NCBI GenBank assembly: GCA_016722515.1
Contig: JADKJE010000001.1
Coordinates: 974,802 to 1,038,801 of the forward strand
DNA: 64,000 nucleotides
Reading direction: 5' to 3'
Origin: Alphaproteobacteria bacterium
Lineage (GTDB): Bacteria; Pseudomonadota; Alphaproteobacteria; Rickettsiales; JADKJE01
Shown here: positions 9,509 to 18,524 of the stretch, piece after piece
Position numbering within the stretch: position 1 is the stretch's first letter
Layout of the letters: each line of letters opens with the position of its first letter
Notes under the pieces: model-generated
What the model was told of the DNA's origin: nothing
The model's database searches: none
The model's input: the letters and a program-made list of their open reading frames with translations, nothing else
Program-made: the position numbers and the translations under genes

Positions 9509-9576
9509 CACTCCACCAGTTCAATTGGTTTCATGGTGGGTTCGTGATTTATAGGCAAAACAAACAGGCTTTGCAT
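9457..9576 (-). pseudogene. C-terminal fragment of a site-specific DNA methyltransferase
   Basis: A 39-codon frame on the minus strand contains HEPTMKPIELVECVIEDSSK. This closely matches the HPTMKP-VELVERAI-NSSK signature near the end of N4/N6 DNA methyltransferases, just before the S-adenosylmethionine motif DPFxGSG. That motif is missing because the frame runs into the haemagglutinin fragment at about 9480. It is therefore a junction of two truncated foreign genes. The short length limits certainty. Confidence 0.5.
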
Positions 9577-9588
9577 GTCCTAGCCATG

Positions 9589-10353
9589 TTATTGAATGGT
9601 ATCAGGTAATTTTTTCTGCAGCGCGAGATCAATTGTCAGATCTTTTGCACGCTGCGGCGACATTTTAGCCAATATCGGCGCTGCTTTCGCTTCTTTCATT
9701 TTATCAACGACCTGCAATAAAATAGGCATATCCATTTGATCAAATATTTTAGCAGCATCTTTGGGTTTCATATTTTCATAAATTTTGACTAGGCTGCGAA
9801 TCTTAGCATCCTCTTTTTCATTATATTGTTTTAATAGATCGTCAACCTGAGTTTTCAGTTGTTCCAACGTTTTAATACGTTGGTCAACCCTTTCTTCGGT
9901 ACTGGCCAGCAATGTTTCTTTGAGTAATAAATTTTTCTCACGGTCTTCTAATTGCTTGCGCCGATCTGCCAGGCTTTGCAGCAGCTTGACATCAATGGTT
10001 GGTTGCTCTTGAGGAGCTTGCTGGCTTAAGGGCGAATTTATAGATGACGCACCATTGGATACCGCATTGGTTGATACCAACTGTGGTGACTTTTCCCCCC
10101 CCTCATTCAGGTTAGCATCCGTGGCTGAAGCAGCTGGTGTGGCTGCAGCGTCAGTCGGGGCTGCTTTTTTGATATCTTGTGTTGGCGCAGAATCTTCCGA
10201 TACTTTTGCATGGAGCTCTGAAACCAGAAACTCCTGAGTAAAGAAGCCTGATCCCAACGAAACGTCGACGATCTTGGCAACCAACAACATGGCCGAAAAT
10301 CCAATGACCAGCGGTAATAATCGTATGTTCTGAGGAATATGGCGGTTTTTCAT
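9589..10353 (-). CDS. motE: MotE-like flagellar motility protein
   Basis: 254 aa with one N-terminal membrane segment (about 12-33), a proline/alanine/glutamine-rich linker, a coiled coil (about 126-185, DRRKQLEDREKNLLLKETLL) and a C-terminal domain with MKPKDAAKIFDQMDMPILLQ and ILAKMSPQRAKDLT. This is the MgtE-N-like domain of MotE, a periplasmic chaperone/stator accessory protein of alphaproteobacterial flagella. It is the last gene of fliL-fliM-DUF6468-motE; its ATG overlaps the preceding stop by 1 bp. The conserved neighbourhood is strong support. Confidence 0.85.
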   Translation of the reverse strand: MKNRHIPQNIRLLPLVIGFSAMLLVAKIVDVSLGSGFFTQEFLVSELHAKVSEDSAPTQDIKKAAPTDAAATPAASATDANLNEGGEKSPQLVSTNAVSNGASSINSPLSQQAPQEQPTIDVKLLQSLADRRKQLEDREKNLLLKETLLASTEERVDQRIKTLEQLKTQVDDLLKQYNEKEDAKIRSLVKIYENMKPKDAAKIFDQMDMPILLQVVDKMKEAKAAPILAKMSPQRAKDLTIDLALQKKLPDTIQ

Positions 10354-10862
10354 TAAGCATCCTCTGATTGTGCTTGCTCGGTAATCGATCGTGACGATTG
10401 TCGTGCTTTGGCAATCTGCTGTAATAACGATTCGATAGCCACATGGCGTTGTTTTTGATGGTCATCTTCAACTGTTTTAATTTCAGAGATGGGAAGTATT
10501 GCCGATAAACCATTGCGTACAGGCGGAGTAACCGTGGCAGGCTTGGCTTGTTGTTGCGGTTGAACGATGGAACGCTCCAAACGGTCGGCCACACGCACAG
10601 CACTGGTAGTGACGATAGACAACTCATCAATAAGATGCTGGGCTTTATCAATAGACCTACGCAGTTCACTGGTATCGCGATCAATCGATTTTAGATCACG
10701 CAAAATCCGATCAGCCTCACCGATGACCCGATCAAAATTGCCCACAAATCCTTCCAGGGCTTTTTTACTGCCACGAATTGAAGCAATTTTTTTGTTGAGT
10801 TGCCAACAAAAAATAATGGTCCACACTAACAAGACCGAAATGATGAGATCTAGAATTAACAT
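10353..10862 (-). CDS. DUF6468 flagellar-cluster membrane protein
   Basis: 169 aa. An N-terminal membrane helix (about 2-22, LILDLIISVLLVWTIIFCWQL) is followed by a long coiled coil (about 25-110) with heptad-like FDRVIGEADRILRDLKS and DTSELRRSIDKAQHLIDEL, then a low-complexity tail. This matches the uncharacterised DUF6468 proteins that sit between fliM and motE in alphaproteobacteria. It overlaps fliM by 7 bp and motE by 1 bp, so the three are translationally coupled. A structural or assembly role at the basal body is inferred from context only. Confidence 0.75.
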   Translation of the reverse strand: MLILDLIISVLLVWTIIFCWQLNKKIASIRGSKKALEGFVGNFDRVIGEADRILRDLKSIDRDTSELRRSIDKAQHLIDELSIVTTSAVRVADRLERSIVQPQQQAKPATVTPPVRNGLSAILPISEIKTVEDDHQKQRHVAIESLLQQIAKARQSSRSITEQAQSEDA

Positions 10863-11911
10863 CCAATTGATTCCCTGAGTTTTTTGTCGATAATTTTATC
10901 AATCTGCACCGCCACATGATCATCCATGCGACCTAACTTACCATAAAAAACATTCACACCTTTACAGCGTATGGCAATATCGTCATCAACAGCATGATCC
11001 AGTACCAGTGTACTACCAACTTTGATATTAGCAACATCGGAAAGATTCACCATTTTACTGTGAAGTACAGCCTCCAGTTGCATTTTGGAGTGGCCTATTT
11101 CACGCTCCACATGCGCTTCCCATACCGTATCATTACCATATTTTTCGCCGATAAAGACCTGGGTCAATAAATCACGGATTGGTTCAAGCGTCACATGAGG
11201 AAATAATATTTCGATATTACCGCCACGCTCTTCCATATCCACCCGCAACTGTAATAATATCACAGCATCAGCCGGTCTTGCAATGGTTGCAAAGCGTGGA
11301 TTGGTTTCTAACCGTTCAAATTTAAAAGTAGCCGGAGTTAGCGGGTCAAAGGCCGCACCAATATCAATAAGCAGCAATTCCGAAACATAACGCATGATCG
11401 ATTGTTCAATCGTCGTATAAGGCCTGCCTTCAATTTTGATCGGTTGCGTTGATTTTCTGCCGCCAAACAAGACTTCCACCATCGAATAAACAAGCGCTGT
11501 ATCAATGGTCATCAACCCCATATTATTCCACTCGATGGCCCTAAACATCGTCAGCAATGATGGCATCGGAATAGAATTAATATAATCACCAAAACGCATG
11601 GAGGTAATAGAAGCAATTTCAATCTCGACATTATCTGCCGTAAAATTTCTCATACTGGTCGACGCCATGCGAACAAAACGATCAAAGACCACCTCAAGCA
11701 TTGGCAAGCGCTCATAGGTTAAAAGGGCTTTATCAAGCATTGCTTGAATGCCAACAACCTGTCCTTCCGTTTGACCTCCGGCATCAAGGCCTAATAAATG
11801 GTCAATCTCATCTTGACGCATTGCCCGAGTAGGCTGTGCATCCCCATCCATCATCCTCTCGATCGGAGCGATACCTTCTGATGTTGCTTGCTTGATCTGT
11901 TCTTCTCCCAT
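10856..11911 (-). CDS. fliM: Flagellar motor switch protein FliM
   Basis: C-ring protein that binds phospho-CheY and sets rotation direction. 351 aa. The N-terminal EIDHLLGL resembles the CheY-binding segment near residue 35. The middle CheC-like domain contains FDRFVRMASTSMRNFTADNVE, and the C-terminal SpoA domain carries VGSTLVLDHAVDDDIAIRC and VNVFYGKLGRMDDHVAVQI. It follows fliL by 12 bp on the minus strand. All expected parts are present. Confidence 0.95.
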   Translation of the reverse strand: MGEEQIKQATSEGIAPIERMMDGDAQPTRAMRQDEIDHLLGLDAGGQTEGQVVGIQAMLDKALLTYERLPMLEVVFDRFVRMASTSMRNFTADNVEIEIASITSMRFGDYINSIPMPSLLTMFRAIEWNNMGLMTIDTALVYSMVEVLFGGRKSTQPIKIEGRPYTTIEQSIMRYVSELLLIDIGAAFDPLTPATFKFERLETNPRFATIARPADAVILLQLRVDMEERGGNIEILFPHVTLEPIRDLLTQVFIGEKYGNDTVWEAHVEREIGHSKMQLEAVLHSKMVNLSDVANIKVGSTLVLDHAVDDDIAIRCKGVNVFYGKLGRMDDHVAVQIDKIIDKKLRESIGC

Positions 11912-11923
11912 CCCCCACCTCTC

Positions 11924-12514
11924 TTATTGAACAAAAAATTCTCGGAAAAGAATATCATTCACTTTAGCAGGATACACGATTTTATTTAATCTAAGCAAGA
12001 GCTCTTGACGTAAATGGTACATGCCAGCGGAACCTCTTAAATCTTCCTGACGTAATTCACGAAGATAAATTTGAAAAATATCACGAATCCTAAGCATATT
12101 GTCTTCGATAGCCGCAACTTGAGCATCATCAGGTAATTCAAGTGCAATTTTCATTTTCAAAAACGATTGTTGCTTATGGGCTGTATTCAAATTGACAATG
12201 AATTCATCCATATCGTAATAGAAAACATTTCCCGGACCAGCTTGAAGGCGGTCTGATGTTTTATCATTTTTACCCTTTTTATCACCATGATTCTCCGTAG
12301 CCGCTTTTTCATGTTTGGCCGAAGAAGAGTCTTCCTTTTTACTGCTAGAAAGCACACCGGAAAACAACACGCCCCCCACAGCACCACCTAACACAACCAC
12401 AGCTGCAATCACTATTATAATAAGCTTTTTCTTACTCGAACCCGCCTGAGAATGCCCCTCTTTATCGCCAGCATTGCTTTCATCTAATTCTTTTTTATCT
12501 TCATGATCTGCCAT
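11924..12514 (-). CDS. fliL: Flagellar basal body-associated protein FliL
   Basis: 196 aa stator-associated membrane protein. A charged cytoplasmic tail (1-29), one transmembrane helix (about 30-53, KLIIIVIAAVVVLGGAVGGV), a lysine/glutamate-rich linker, and a periplasmic stomatin-like FliL domain (VFYYDMDEFIVNLNT, FLKMKIALELPDD, RIRDIFQIYLRELRQEDLRG, ILFREFFVQ). First gene of the minus-strand flagellar operon, divergent from flgF over a 221-bp intergenic region. Confidence 0.93.
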   Translation of the reverse strand: MADHEDKKELDESNAGDKEGHSQAGSSKKKLIIIVIAAVVVLGGAVGGVLFSGVLSSSKKEDSSSAKHEKAATENHGDKKGKNDKTSDRLQAGPGNVFYYDMDEFIVNLNTAHKQQSFLKMKIALELPDDAQVAAIEDNMLRIRDIFQIYLRELRQEDLRGSAGMYHLRQELLLRLNKIVYPAKVNDILFREFFVQ

Positions 12515-12684
12515 TGCGTCCTCTTCTCACTTTATAACTAATTTTATATCACTACATATCTGCACCCGATTTATCTATCATAAAAAGAAATTCAAATTTT
12601 TCCTATCAAATTTTTAATGAACAACAATCAATCCGGTTTTTGCACTTTCTCACAGCGCATTATTTATCCAGACGCTTCCCATCT

Positions 12685-12700
12685 TGGCATGATTCTTGCT
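12685..12700 (+). promoter_or_regulatory. Sigma-54 (RpoN) promoter of the flgF operon
   Basis: TGGCATGATTCTTGCT matches the full -24/-12 consensus TGGCAYRNNNNTTGCW, 35 bp upstream of the flgF ATG. In Caulobacter and relatives, basal-body rod and hook genes are sigma-54 dependent and activated by FlbD, so the site fits the genes it precedes. No equally good site facing fliL was found in the same gap. Confidence 0.8.
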
Positions 12701-12735
12701 TGTTATCCTGTGATTGAAACAAATGTTAGATTGAT

Positions 12736-13458
12736 ATGGATAATACAAATTATATTGCTCTTTCTCGTGAATTAAGCCTGGCACGCAAGCAGGAGACCAT
12801 TGCGAATAATATTGCTAACAGCAACACACTCGGTTACCGCGGTGAAAAAATGCTTTTTGATACCTATCTGATAAAGCAATCCAAGGGGGAAAAAATTGCC
12901 TTCAGTCATGATGTGGCTACCGTTATAGATCCTTCCATTGGCAGCTTTAAAACAACCGATCGTGACTTGGATGTTGCTATCAATGGTCCTGGATATTTTA
13001 AAGTAAGCACACCACAAGGCGTTCGATATACCCGTGTAGGAAGCTTCCAAATTGACCAAACCGGTGCCTTAGTCACGGGACAAGGTTATCGTGTTCTTGA
13101 CCCCAATAATCAACCCATTACGTTCCAAGATGAAGATTCCCAATTCAAAATTTGTGAAGATGGCTTGATCAAAGTAGGAGAAGAAGAGCGAGGCCAAATT
13201 GGCATTGTTCATTTTAATGATGAACATTTAATGGAAAAAGCAGGCCATACACTTTATCGAACAGCCCAACCGGAATTACCCCAAGACGAAAACGTGCGTT
13301 TAACTCAGGGAGTACTTGAAGAATCCAATGTCATTCCGGTCAAGGAAATGACCAACATGCTCGAAACCACCCGCAGCGTTACAACACTCAGCAATTTAAT
13401 TCGTTCTGCTGATGAAATGGAACGCGGTGCAGTTCAAAAATTATCACAATCACAATAG
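12736..13458 (+). CDS. flgF: Flagellar basal-body rod protein FlgF
   Basis: Proximal rod component. 240 aa; the N-terminal flagellar rod motif RKQETIANNIANSNTLGYRGEKM is recognisable at about residues 17-39, the middle has INGPGYFKVSTPQGVRYTRVGSFQ, and the C-terminus has the coiled segment ESNVIPVKEMTNMLETTRS. These are the D0/D1 features of FlgE/F/G family proteins. First gene of the sigma-54 flgF-flgG-flgA-flgH run. Confidence 0.93.
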   Translation: MDNTNYIALSRELSLARKQETIANNIANSNTLGYRGEKMLFDTYLIKQSKGEKIAFSHDVATVIDPSIGSFKTTDRDLDVAINGPGYFKVSTPQGVRYTRVGSFQIDQTGALVTGQGYRVLDPNNQPITFQDEDSQFKICEDGLIKVGEEERGQIGIVHFNDEHLMEKAGHTLYRTAQPELPQDENVRLTQGVLEESNVIPVKEMTNMLETTRSVTTLSNLIRSADEMERGAVQKLSQSQ

Positions 13459-13473
13459 AAGAGGAAACACACG

Positions 13474-14268
13474 ATGGCCATGAGATCACTTAGTATAGCA
13501 GCAACAGGACTACAAGCCCAGCAGCTCCATGTGGAGGTAATATCGAACAATATCGCCAACATTAACACGAACGGCTTTAAGCGGCAGGAAGTTGAATTCC
13601 AGGACTTGCTGTATCAAAATGTTCAGCGTGCGGGAACCAATACATCTGATTCTGGCACTGTTATTCCTGCAGGCATTCAATTGGGGCTTGGTGTAAATGC
13701 CGGATCAGTCTATCGTATTTTTCAGCAAGGGACCATGAACCTAACTGGTGGAAAATATGACGTCGCCATTCAAGGTCGCGGTTTCTTTAAAATTGAACTA
13801 CCTACTGGCGATTTTGCCTATACACGTGCCGGATCGTTCCAACCCAATACCGATGGCGACCTCGTCACACCGGAAGGTTACAAACTATCGCCAGGCATTA
13901 ACATACCTGGCGATACGGTCGATGTCACCATCAGCCCACAGGGTGAAGTATCTGTTTTACAGATGGGACAAAACGCCGCAACCAGTGCCGGTAAAATTGA
14001 TTTTCAATCCTTCATCAACGAAGCAGGATTGGAAGGCATTGGTGACAACCTCTTCCGCGAAACAGCGGCATCTGGTCCTCCCATTGATATTACGGCTGGC
14101 GATGCAGGAGCAGGAACATTTTTGCAAGGCTATCTTGAAGCCTCTAACGTTGACCCGGTCACAGAGCTGACTAATCTTATTACCGCACAGCGAGGATACG
14201 AGTTTAATTCAAAAGTTATTTCGGCTTCCGATGATATGATGAAAACGATCAACGAAATTCGTAACTAA
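13474..14268 (+). CDS. flgG: Flagellar basal-body rod protein FlgG (distal rod)
   Basis: 264 aa. The N-terminus has RSLSIAATGLQAQQ and then VISNNIANINTNGFKRQEVE, the hallmark of FlgG. IQGRGFFKIELPTGDFAYTR is the central conserved part and the C-terminal LEASNVDPVTELTNLITAQR helix is characteristic of distal rod subunits. It starts 15 bp after flgF with GAGGAAA as the ribosome binding site. Confidence 0.96.
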   Translation: MAMRSLSIAATGLQAQQLHVEVISNNIANINTNGFKRQEVEFQDLLYQNVQRAGTNTSDSGTVIPAGIQLGLGVNAGSVYRIFQQGTMNLTGGKYDVAIQGRGFFKIELPTGDFAYTRAGSFQPNTDGDLVTPEGYKLSPGINIPGDTVDVTISPQGEVSVLQMGQNAATSAGKIDFQSFINEAGLEGIGDNLFRETAASGPPIDITAGDAGAGTFLQGYLEASNVDPVTELTNLITAQRGYEFNSKVISASDDMMKTINEIRN

Positions 14269-14305
14269 GTTGAATAAATTTGCTATACTGGCATATGGGG
14301 GATCT

Positions 14306-15013
14306 ATGATTAAGGTATGTATTGTGGGATTATGGGGGATGATGCTTATGCTTTCCGAAGCCGCTTTGGCTGAAGGAAGCGAGCATCAGTCTCAGCTTGA
14401 AGAACAAATCTCAACGGCTATTGCCGATGAGATAGGTGCCGACCGCATTAGCATTCATCTTGATCATACCCCCGCCACTTTGTCTCAATCACTGGATCAA
14501 CCAGTGCTTGCTGTGAATCATGTGGATCGTTCAAAACATACATTTGATATCACAATAACCTATCCTGCTGCCAGTGAATCCTCCTCCTTGCCGGCAGATC
14601 ATTTGAAAGGTAGCTATGATACGTGGAAACAGGTGCCCTTGGTAAAAATACCGATTGAAAAAGGTCAAGTCATTCATGAAGAATCCCTCACCACTCAATG
14701 GGTAAAAACGTCAACGGTTCCTCACGACACTGCCACCCAAATGTCGCAGATAACCAATAGCGTTGCCAAACGCTCGCTTGCAGAAGGAAAATGGGTCCGC
14801 ACCCGAGACATCGAACAACCAGTATTAGTCAAACGCAATGACCTGGTAACGATTCTCTATAAAACACAGAATCTCACTCTTCAATCACAGGCTATTGCAC
14901 TTGAAGATGGATCAAAAGGCGATCGCATCCGTTTGAAAAACGCAGAAAGCAAAAAAGAATTCATGGGTATTGTTGATGACCAGCATACCGTCCTTATTCC
15001 AACATCAGGTTAA
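14306..15013 (+). CDS. flgA: Flagellar P-ring assembly chaperone FlgA
   Basis: Periplasmic protein needed to assemble the P ring. From the ATG at 14306 there is a signal peptide (IKVCIVGLWGMMLMLSEAALA before EGSEH). The C-terminal SAF-like domain has VPLVKIPIEKGQVIHEESL, AKRSLAEGKWVRTRDIE and LVKRNDLVTILYKTQNLTL, as in FlgA. An upstream TTG (14270) would extend the leader by 12 residues; 14306 is chosen because GGGG lies about 7 bp upstream and it gives a normal signal peptide. P-ring gene flgI is not in the window. Confidence 0.87.
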   Translation: MIKVCIVGLWGMMLMLSEAALAEGSEHQSQLEEQISTAIADEIGADRISIHLDHTPATLSQSLDQPVLAVNHVDRSKHTFDITITYPAASESSSLPADHLKGSYDTWKQVPLVKIPIEKGQVIHEESLTTQWVKTSTVPHDTATQMSQITNSVAKRSLAEGKWVRTRDIEQPVLVKRNDLVTILYKTQNLTLQSQAIALEDGSKGDRIRLKNAESKKEFMGIVDDQHTVLIPTSG

Positions 15014-15016
15014 ACC

Positions 15017-15778
15017 ATGCAACGTTACCCCATTTTTTATTCCGTTCTATCATGTATGTCACTGATCTTTACCCTATCTGGCTGTCAAACTGCGCTGGAC
15101 AGGCTTAACCATGTAGGCGATACCCCACAGATGCACCCCATCGAAAATGCATTTGCCGAAGGCGTTGATAAAAAGATCGAATGGCCAGAGGAAGATTTGC
15201 AGACTCCTCAACCCCGTATGGCCAATTCGCTATGGCAACATAATTCTCGCTATTTTTTCCAGGATCAGAAGGCCAGGCGGATTGGCGATATTTTAAAGGT
15301 GAAGGTAAAATTTAAAGATAAAGCTGAATTAAACAACCAAAGCACACGTAACCGCACCACCAAAGAAACCTTAGGAGCCCCCAATATTTTAGGGCTTGAT
15401 AAAGGTCTTACCAAATTAATGCCCGGCAAACAGGATCTTACTTCCTTACTTGATATCAGTGGTTCTAATAATAATTTGGGCAATGGTGCCGTTAAACGCG
15501 GAGAAAATCTTGAGACCGAAATTGCCGCACTGGTAACCCAGATTTTGCCTAATGGCAATCTGGTAATTCGTGGCAAACAGGAAGTACGTATCAATTTTGA
15601 AGTTCGCGAAATCACCATTGATGGCATCGTCAGGCCTGATGATATCAGTTCTGAAAATTCAGTTGGTGCCGATCAAATTGCAGAAGCCCGTATTTCATAC
15701 GGCGGACGCGGACAAATCACAGATGTCCAACAACCGCGATATGGTACGCAGCTGTTAGATATTATTGCACCTTTCTAA
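15017..15778 (+). CDS. flgH: Flagellar L-ring lipoprotein FlgH
   Basis: Outer-membrane ring subunit. 253 aa with a lipoprotein signal ending LSGC (Cys at about residue 23). The conserved FlgH parts are SLWQHNSRYFFQDQKARRIGDIL, the central DISGSNN segment, VTQILPNGNLVIRGKQEV and the terminal GRGQITDVQQPRYGTQLLDI. It begins 4 bp after flgA and ends the flagellar run; cckA follows after 44 bp. Confidence 0.95.
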   Translation: MQRYPIFYSVLSCMSLIFTLSGCQTALDRLNHVGDTPQMHPIENAFAEGVDKKIEWPEEDLQTPQPRMANSLWQHNSRYFFQDQKARRIGDILKVKVKFKDKAELNNQSTRNRTTKETLGAPNILGLDKGLTKLMPGKQDLTSLLDISGSNNNLGNGAVKRGENLETEIAALVTQILPNGNLVIRGKQEVRINFEVREITIDGIVRPDDISSENSVGADQIAEARISYGGRGQITDVQQPRYGTQLLDIIAPF

Positions 15779-15822
15779 AAACTCTAGCACAATAAGAAGA
15801 ATGATCGAGAGGGAGAACATTC

Positions 15823-18408
15823 ATGCATCGTCGTTACGTAGAGCATCGAGAAAATTTTAAGACAGATTTCAAACGTCGTTTTTACGGAGTTGAGACTTAT
15901 AAAATAACCATGTTATTTCTTGGAATTTTTGGGCTACTGACCGCACTTTATTTTTGGTTTGATCAAGGCAATCCGTTTCTCTTTTACACTAGTCTTTCAA
16001 TTTTTGCAGGCCTTTACGTCGTGATTCTTTACTGGCAAATGCACATGAATGATATCATCATGGCAACCGAGTTCCAGTCGGCTTTATTTGCTAGTGCTTC
16101 ACGCCTTAATGCCAATTTCAGCCTGATTGTACGCCAGGATGGAACTATCGTGTATGCCGATGAGGATTATTTTCAGTATTTTAATCAAGATCTGCATGAC
16201 GGCCATACGGGTATTTCTGCACTAGTGGATAATCCAGCCGTTGAACAACCAACCAGAGAATTGATTATTAATGCTATCAATTCCGGTAAAGTCTCAGCAC
16301 TTGAATGCCGATTAAGTATTGCTCTTACGCCACAAAAACCAAAAGAAATCACCGTTGAACCATTCACGCTTTTTGTCAAACCGATCACACGCCCTTCAGG
16401 ATATTGTTTTATTGCTGGCCACCATCTTCCTAATCGCGTTGATAATACCACTGAAATTCTCGATGTGCTCGACACAGCCTGCCTGATACTGGATGCCGAG
16501 GGAGTCATTACCTACCATAATTCCTACTTACATATTTTATTGGGTTACCCCAACAACCATTCATTTTCAAAAACGCACCTGTTGGATTTTGCCAGTGATC
16601 CAGCCAGTATCAAGGATATTTTGTCTGCACCAGCATGGCATGGAACCTTGTCATTCCATAAAAAAAATGGTGAATTAGTCGAACGAAGTGTGCACAGCGT
16701 CAGACAAACAATAGACGATCATAAGGTTCGTATTTGTCTGGTGCTTTCTCCTGTTTATTTTTTACCTCCTAAAGCAGAAATACTTGCTCCGGCAACGACC
16801 GCAACGGTCGCGTCTCCTTCCTATACTGCGGATACTTCAACGATTGAAGAATGTGTAAAATCTTTTCCCATTGCCAGTATTATCATCGATGAAGATGGCT
16901 CCCTTATCTGTTCAAACAAAAGCTTCCGTGATTTATTAAAATTGGATGAATCACAAACGACCCCCATAAAAATTCAGGATATTGCACATCTCAATACACG
17001 CCACCTGGTGGATTCGTTGTTGGCAGGCCATGCCCAACCTTTCCCTTTAGAATTACATTTTATGTCAGGAGGCATTATTCCTACTTTTGCTTACGCAAAT
17101 CAGATCAGTGGCCATTCGCAAGAACATCGTTCACGTAAATATATTCTTTTCTTTATTGATATTTCCGATCGTAAAGAGCTGGAACAACGCATGAATCAAA
17201 CCCAGAAAATGCAGGCTATTGGCCAGCTTGCCGGAGGCATTGCCCACGATTTTAACAATTTGCTGACAGCTATGCTTGGTTTTTGTGATTTGTTACTGCA
17301 AAAGCATCCTGCTGGTGACCCATCGTTTGTTGAAATCATGCAAATCAAACAAAACTCTACGCGCGCCGCTAACCTCGTGCAGCAGCTTTTGGCATTTTCA
17401 CGCAGGCAGACACTTCGTCCAACGGTCATGGATATCACGGATGTTCTAGGTGAACTTACGAATTTGCTACGCCGTTTAATTGGTGAAAACATAGAATTAA
17501 AAATGCACCATGAACGAAATATTTGGTTAGCAAAAGTAGATCAAAGCCAGCTTGAACAAGTCATTATTAACCTGGCAGTTAATGCCAGGGATGCGATGAA
17601 TGATGGTGGAAAACTTGAGATCACTACACAAAATGTGACCATCGGCAAAGAATTTTTGATTACTCCAGACATGGTGATGCCTACGGCAGATGACAAAGCT
17701 ATCGCAGGTGAATTTGTGCTGGTGCAAATCAAAGATACCGGTCATGGTATCCCATCAGATATTATCACTAAAATTTTTGAACCCTTCTTCTCTACCAAAG
17801 AAGTTGGATCAGGAACCGGACTAGGACTGGCTACTGTTTACGGCATTATCAAGCAAACTGACGGACATATTATTGTCCAAAGTTCACCTGGCAATGGCAC
17901 TATTTTTAGCCTTTTGTTCAAAAGACATATAGCCGAAGCAGGAGACGAGCAAGGTGATAAACAGGAAACCTCAGGAGCTACCAATCTAGGTACCAGCACA
18001 TTAAATAATGACCTCACCGGTGAAGGCATTATTTTACTGGTGGAAGATGAAGCTGCAGTACGCGCATTTGCAGCACGTGCTTTATCCAATAAAGGCTACA
18101 CAGTTTTAGAAGCTGGAACGGGGGAAGCTGCGCTTTCCATCGTTGAAAAACGTGGCAAAGATATCCAGATTATTATTTCCGATGTCGTCATGCCGGGTCT
18201 CAATGGCCCTGCCATGGTTGAGCGAGCCAAACGGATATTCCCGCATCTCAAGATTATTTTCATCTCCGGTTATGCTGAGGAAGGATTGGTAGGATCGTTC
18301 CAAATCCGCAAAAAATATCACTTCCTGCCCAAGCCATTCACGCTTAAACAATTAGCATCTAAAGTAAAAGAAGTATCCTTGGAGAAGGAAGACACATCCG
18401 AAGCGTAA
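15823..18408 (+). CDS. cckA: CckA-type hybrid histidine kinase
   Basis: 861 aa. Two N-terminal membrane helices (about 27-47 and 52-71), PAS-like sensory segments (about 95-450), then a HisKA domain with QLAGGIAHDFNNLLTAMLG (phospho-acceptor H475). The ATP-binding domain has NLAVNARDAMNDGG, DTGHGIP and GSGTGLGLATVYGI. The receiver (about 736-855) has LLVEDEAAVR, acceptor D787 in IISDVVMPG, and SGYAEE. This architecture and wording is CckA, which passes phosphate through ChpT to CtrA to control cell cycle and flagellar genes. Its position right after flgH fits that link. chpT and ctrA are not in the window. Confidence 0.9.
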   Translation: MHRRYVEHRENFKTDFKRRFYGVETYKITMLFLGIFGLLTALYFWFDQGNPFLFYTSLSIFAGLYVVILYWQMHMNDIIMATEFQSALFASASRLNANFSLIVRQDGTIVYADEDYFQYFNQDLHDGHTGISALVDNPAVEQPTRELIINAINSGKVSALECRLSIALTPQKPKEITVEPFTLFVKPITRPSGYCFIAGHHLPNRVDNTTEILDVLDTACLILDAEGVITYHNSYLHILLGYPNNHSFSKTHLLDFASDPASIKDILSAPAWHGTLSFHKKNGELVERSVHSVRQTIDDHKVRICLVLSPVYFLPPKAEILAPATTATVASPSYTADTSTIEECVKSFPIASIIIDEDGSLICSNKSFRDLLKLDESQTTPIKIQDIAHLNTRHLVDSLLAGHAQPFPLELHFMSGGIIPTFAYANQISGHSQEHRSRKYILFFIDISDRKELEQRMNQTQKMQAIGQLAGGIAHDFNNLLTAMLGFCDLLLQKHPAGDPSFVEIMQIKQNSTRAANLVQQLLAFSRRQTLRPTVMDITDVLGELTNLLRRLIGENIELKMHHERNIWLAKVDQSQLEQVIINLAVNARDAMNDGGKLEITTQNVTIGKEFLITPDMVMPTADDKAIAGEFVLVQIKDTGHGIPSDIITKIFEPFFSTKEVGSGTGLGLATVYGIIKQTDGHIIVQSSPGNGTIFSLLFKRHIAEAGDEQGDKQETSGATNLGTSTLNNDLTGEGIILLVEDEAAVRAFAARALSNKGYTVLEAGTGEAALSIVEKRGKDIQIIISDVVMPGLNGPAMVERAKRIFPHLKIIFISGYAEEGLVGSFQIRKKYHFLPKPFTLKQLASKVKEVSLEKEDTSEA

Positions 18409-18524
18409 GATGCATGATTTATCGAGTCCCTTTCCACCCCAGATTCATGCTAAAGAATCAAGCTACTCCCCGTGGACAGAGATGAGATTTTGCTATCCAA
18501 GAAGATTCTAGTCGTGGCTTTCCA

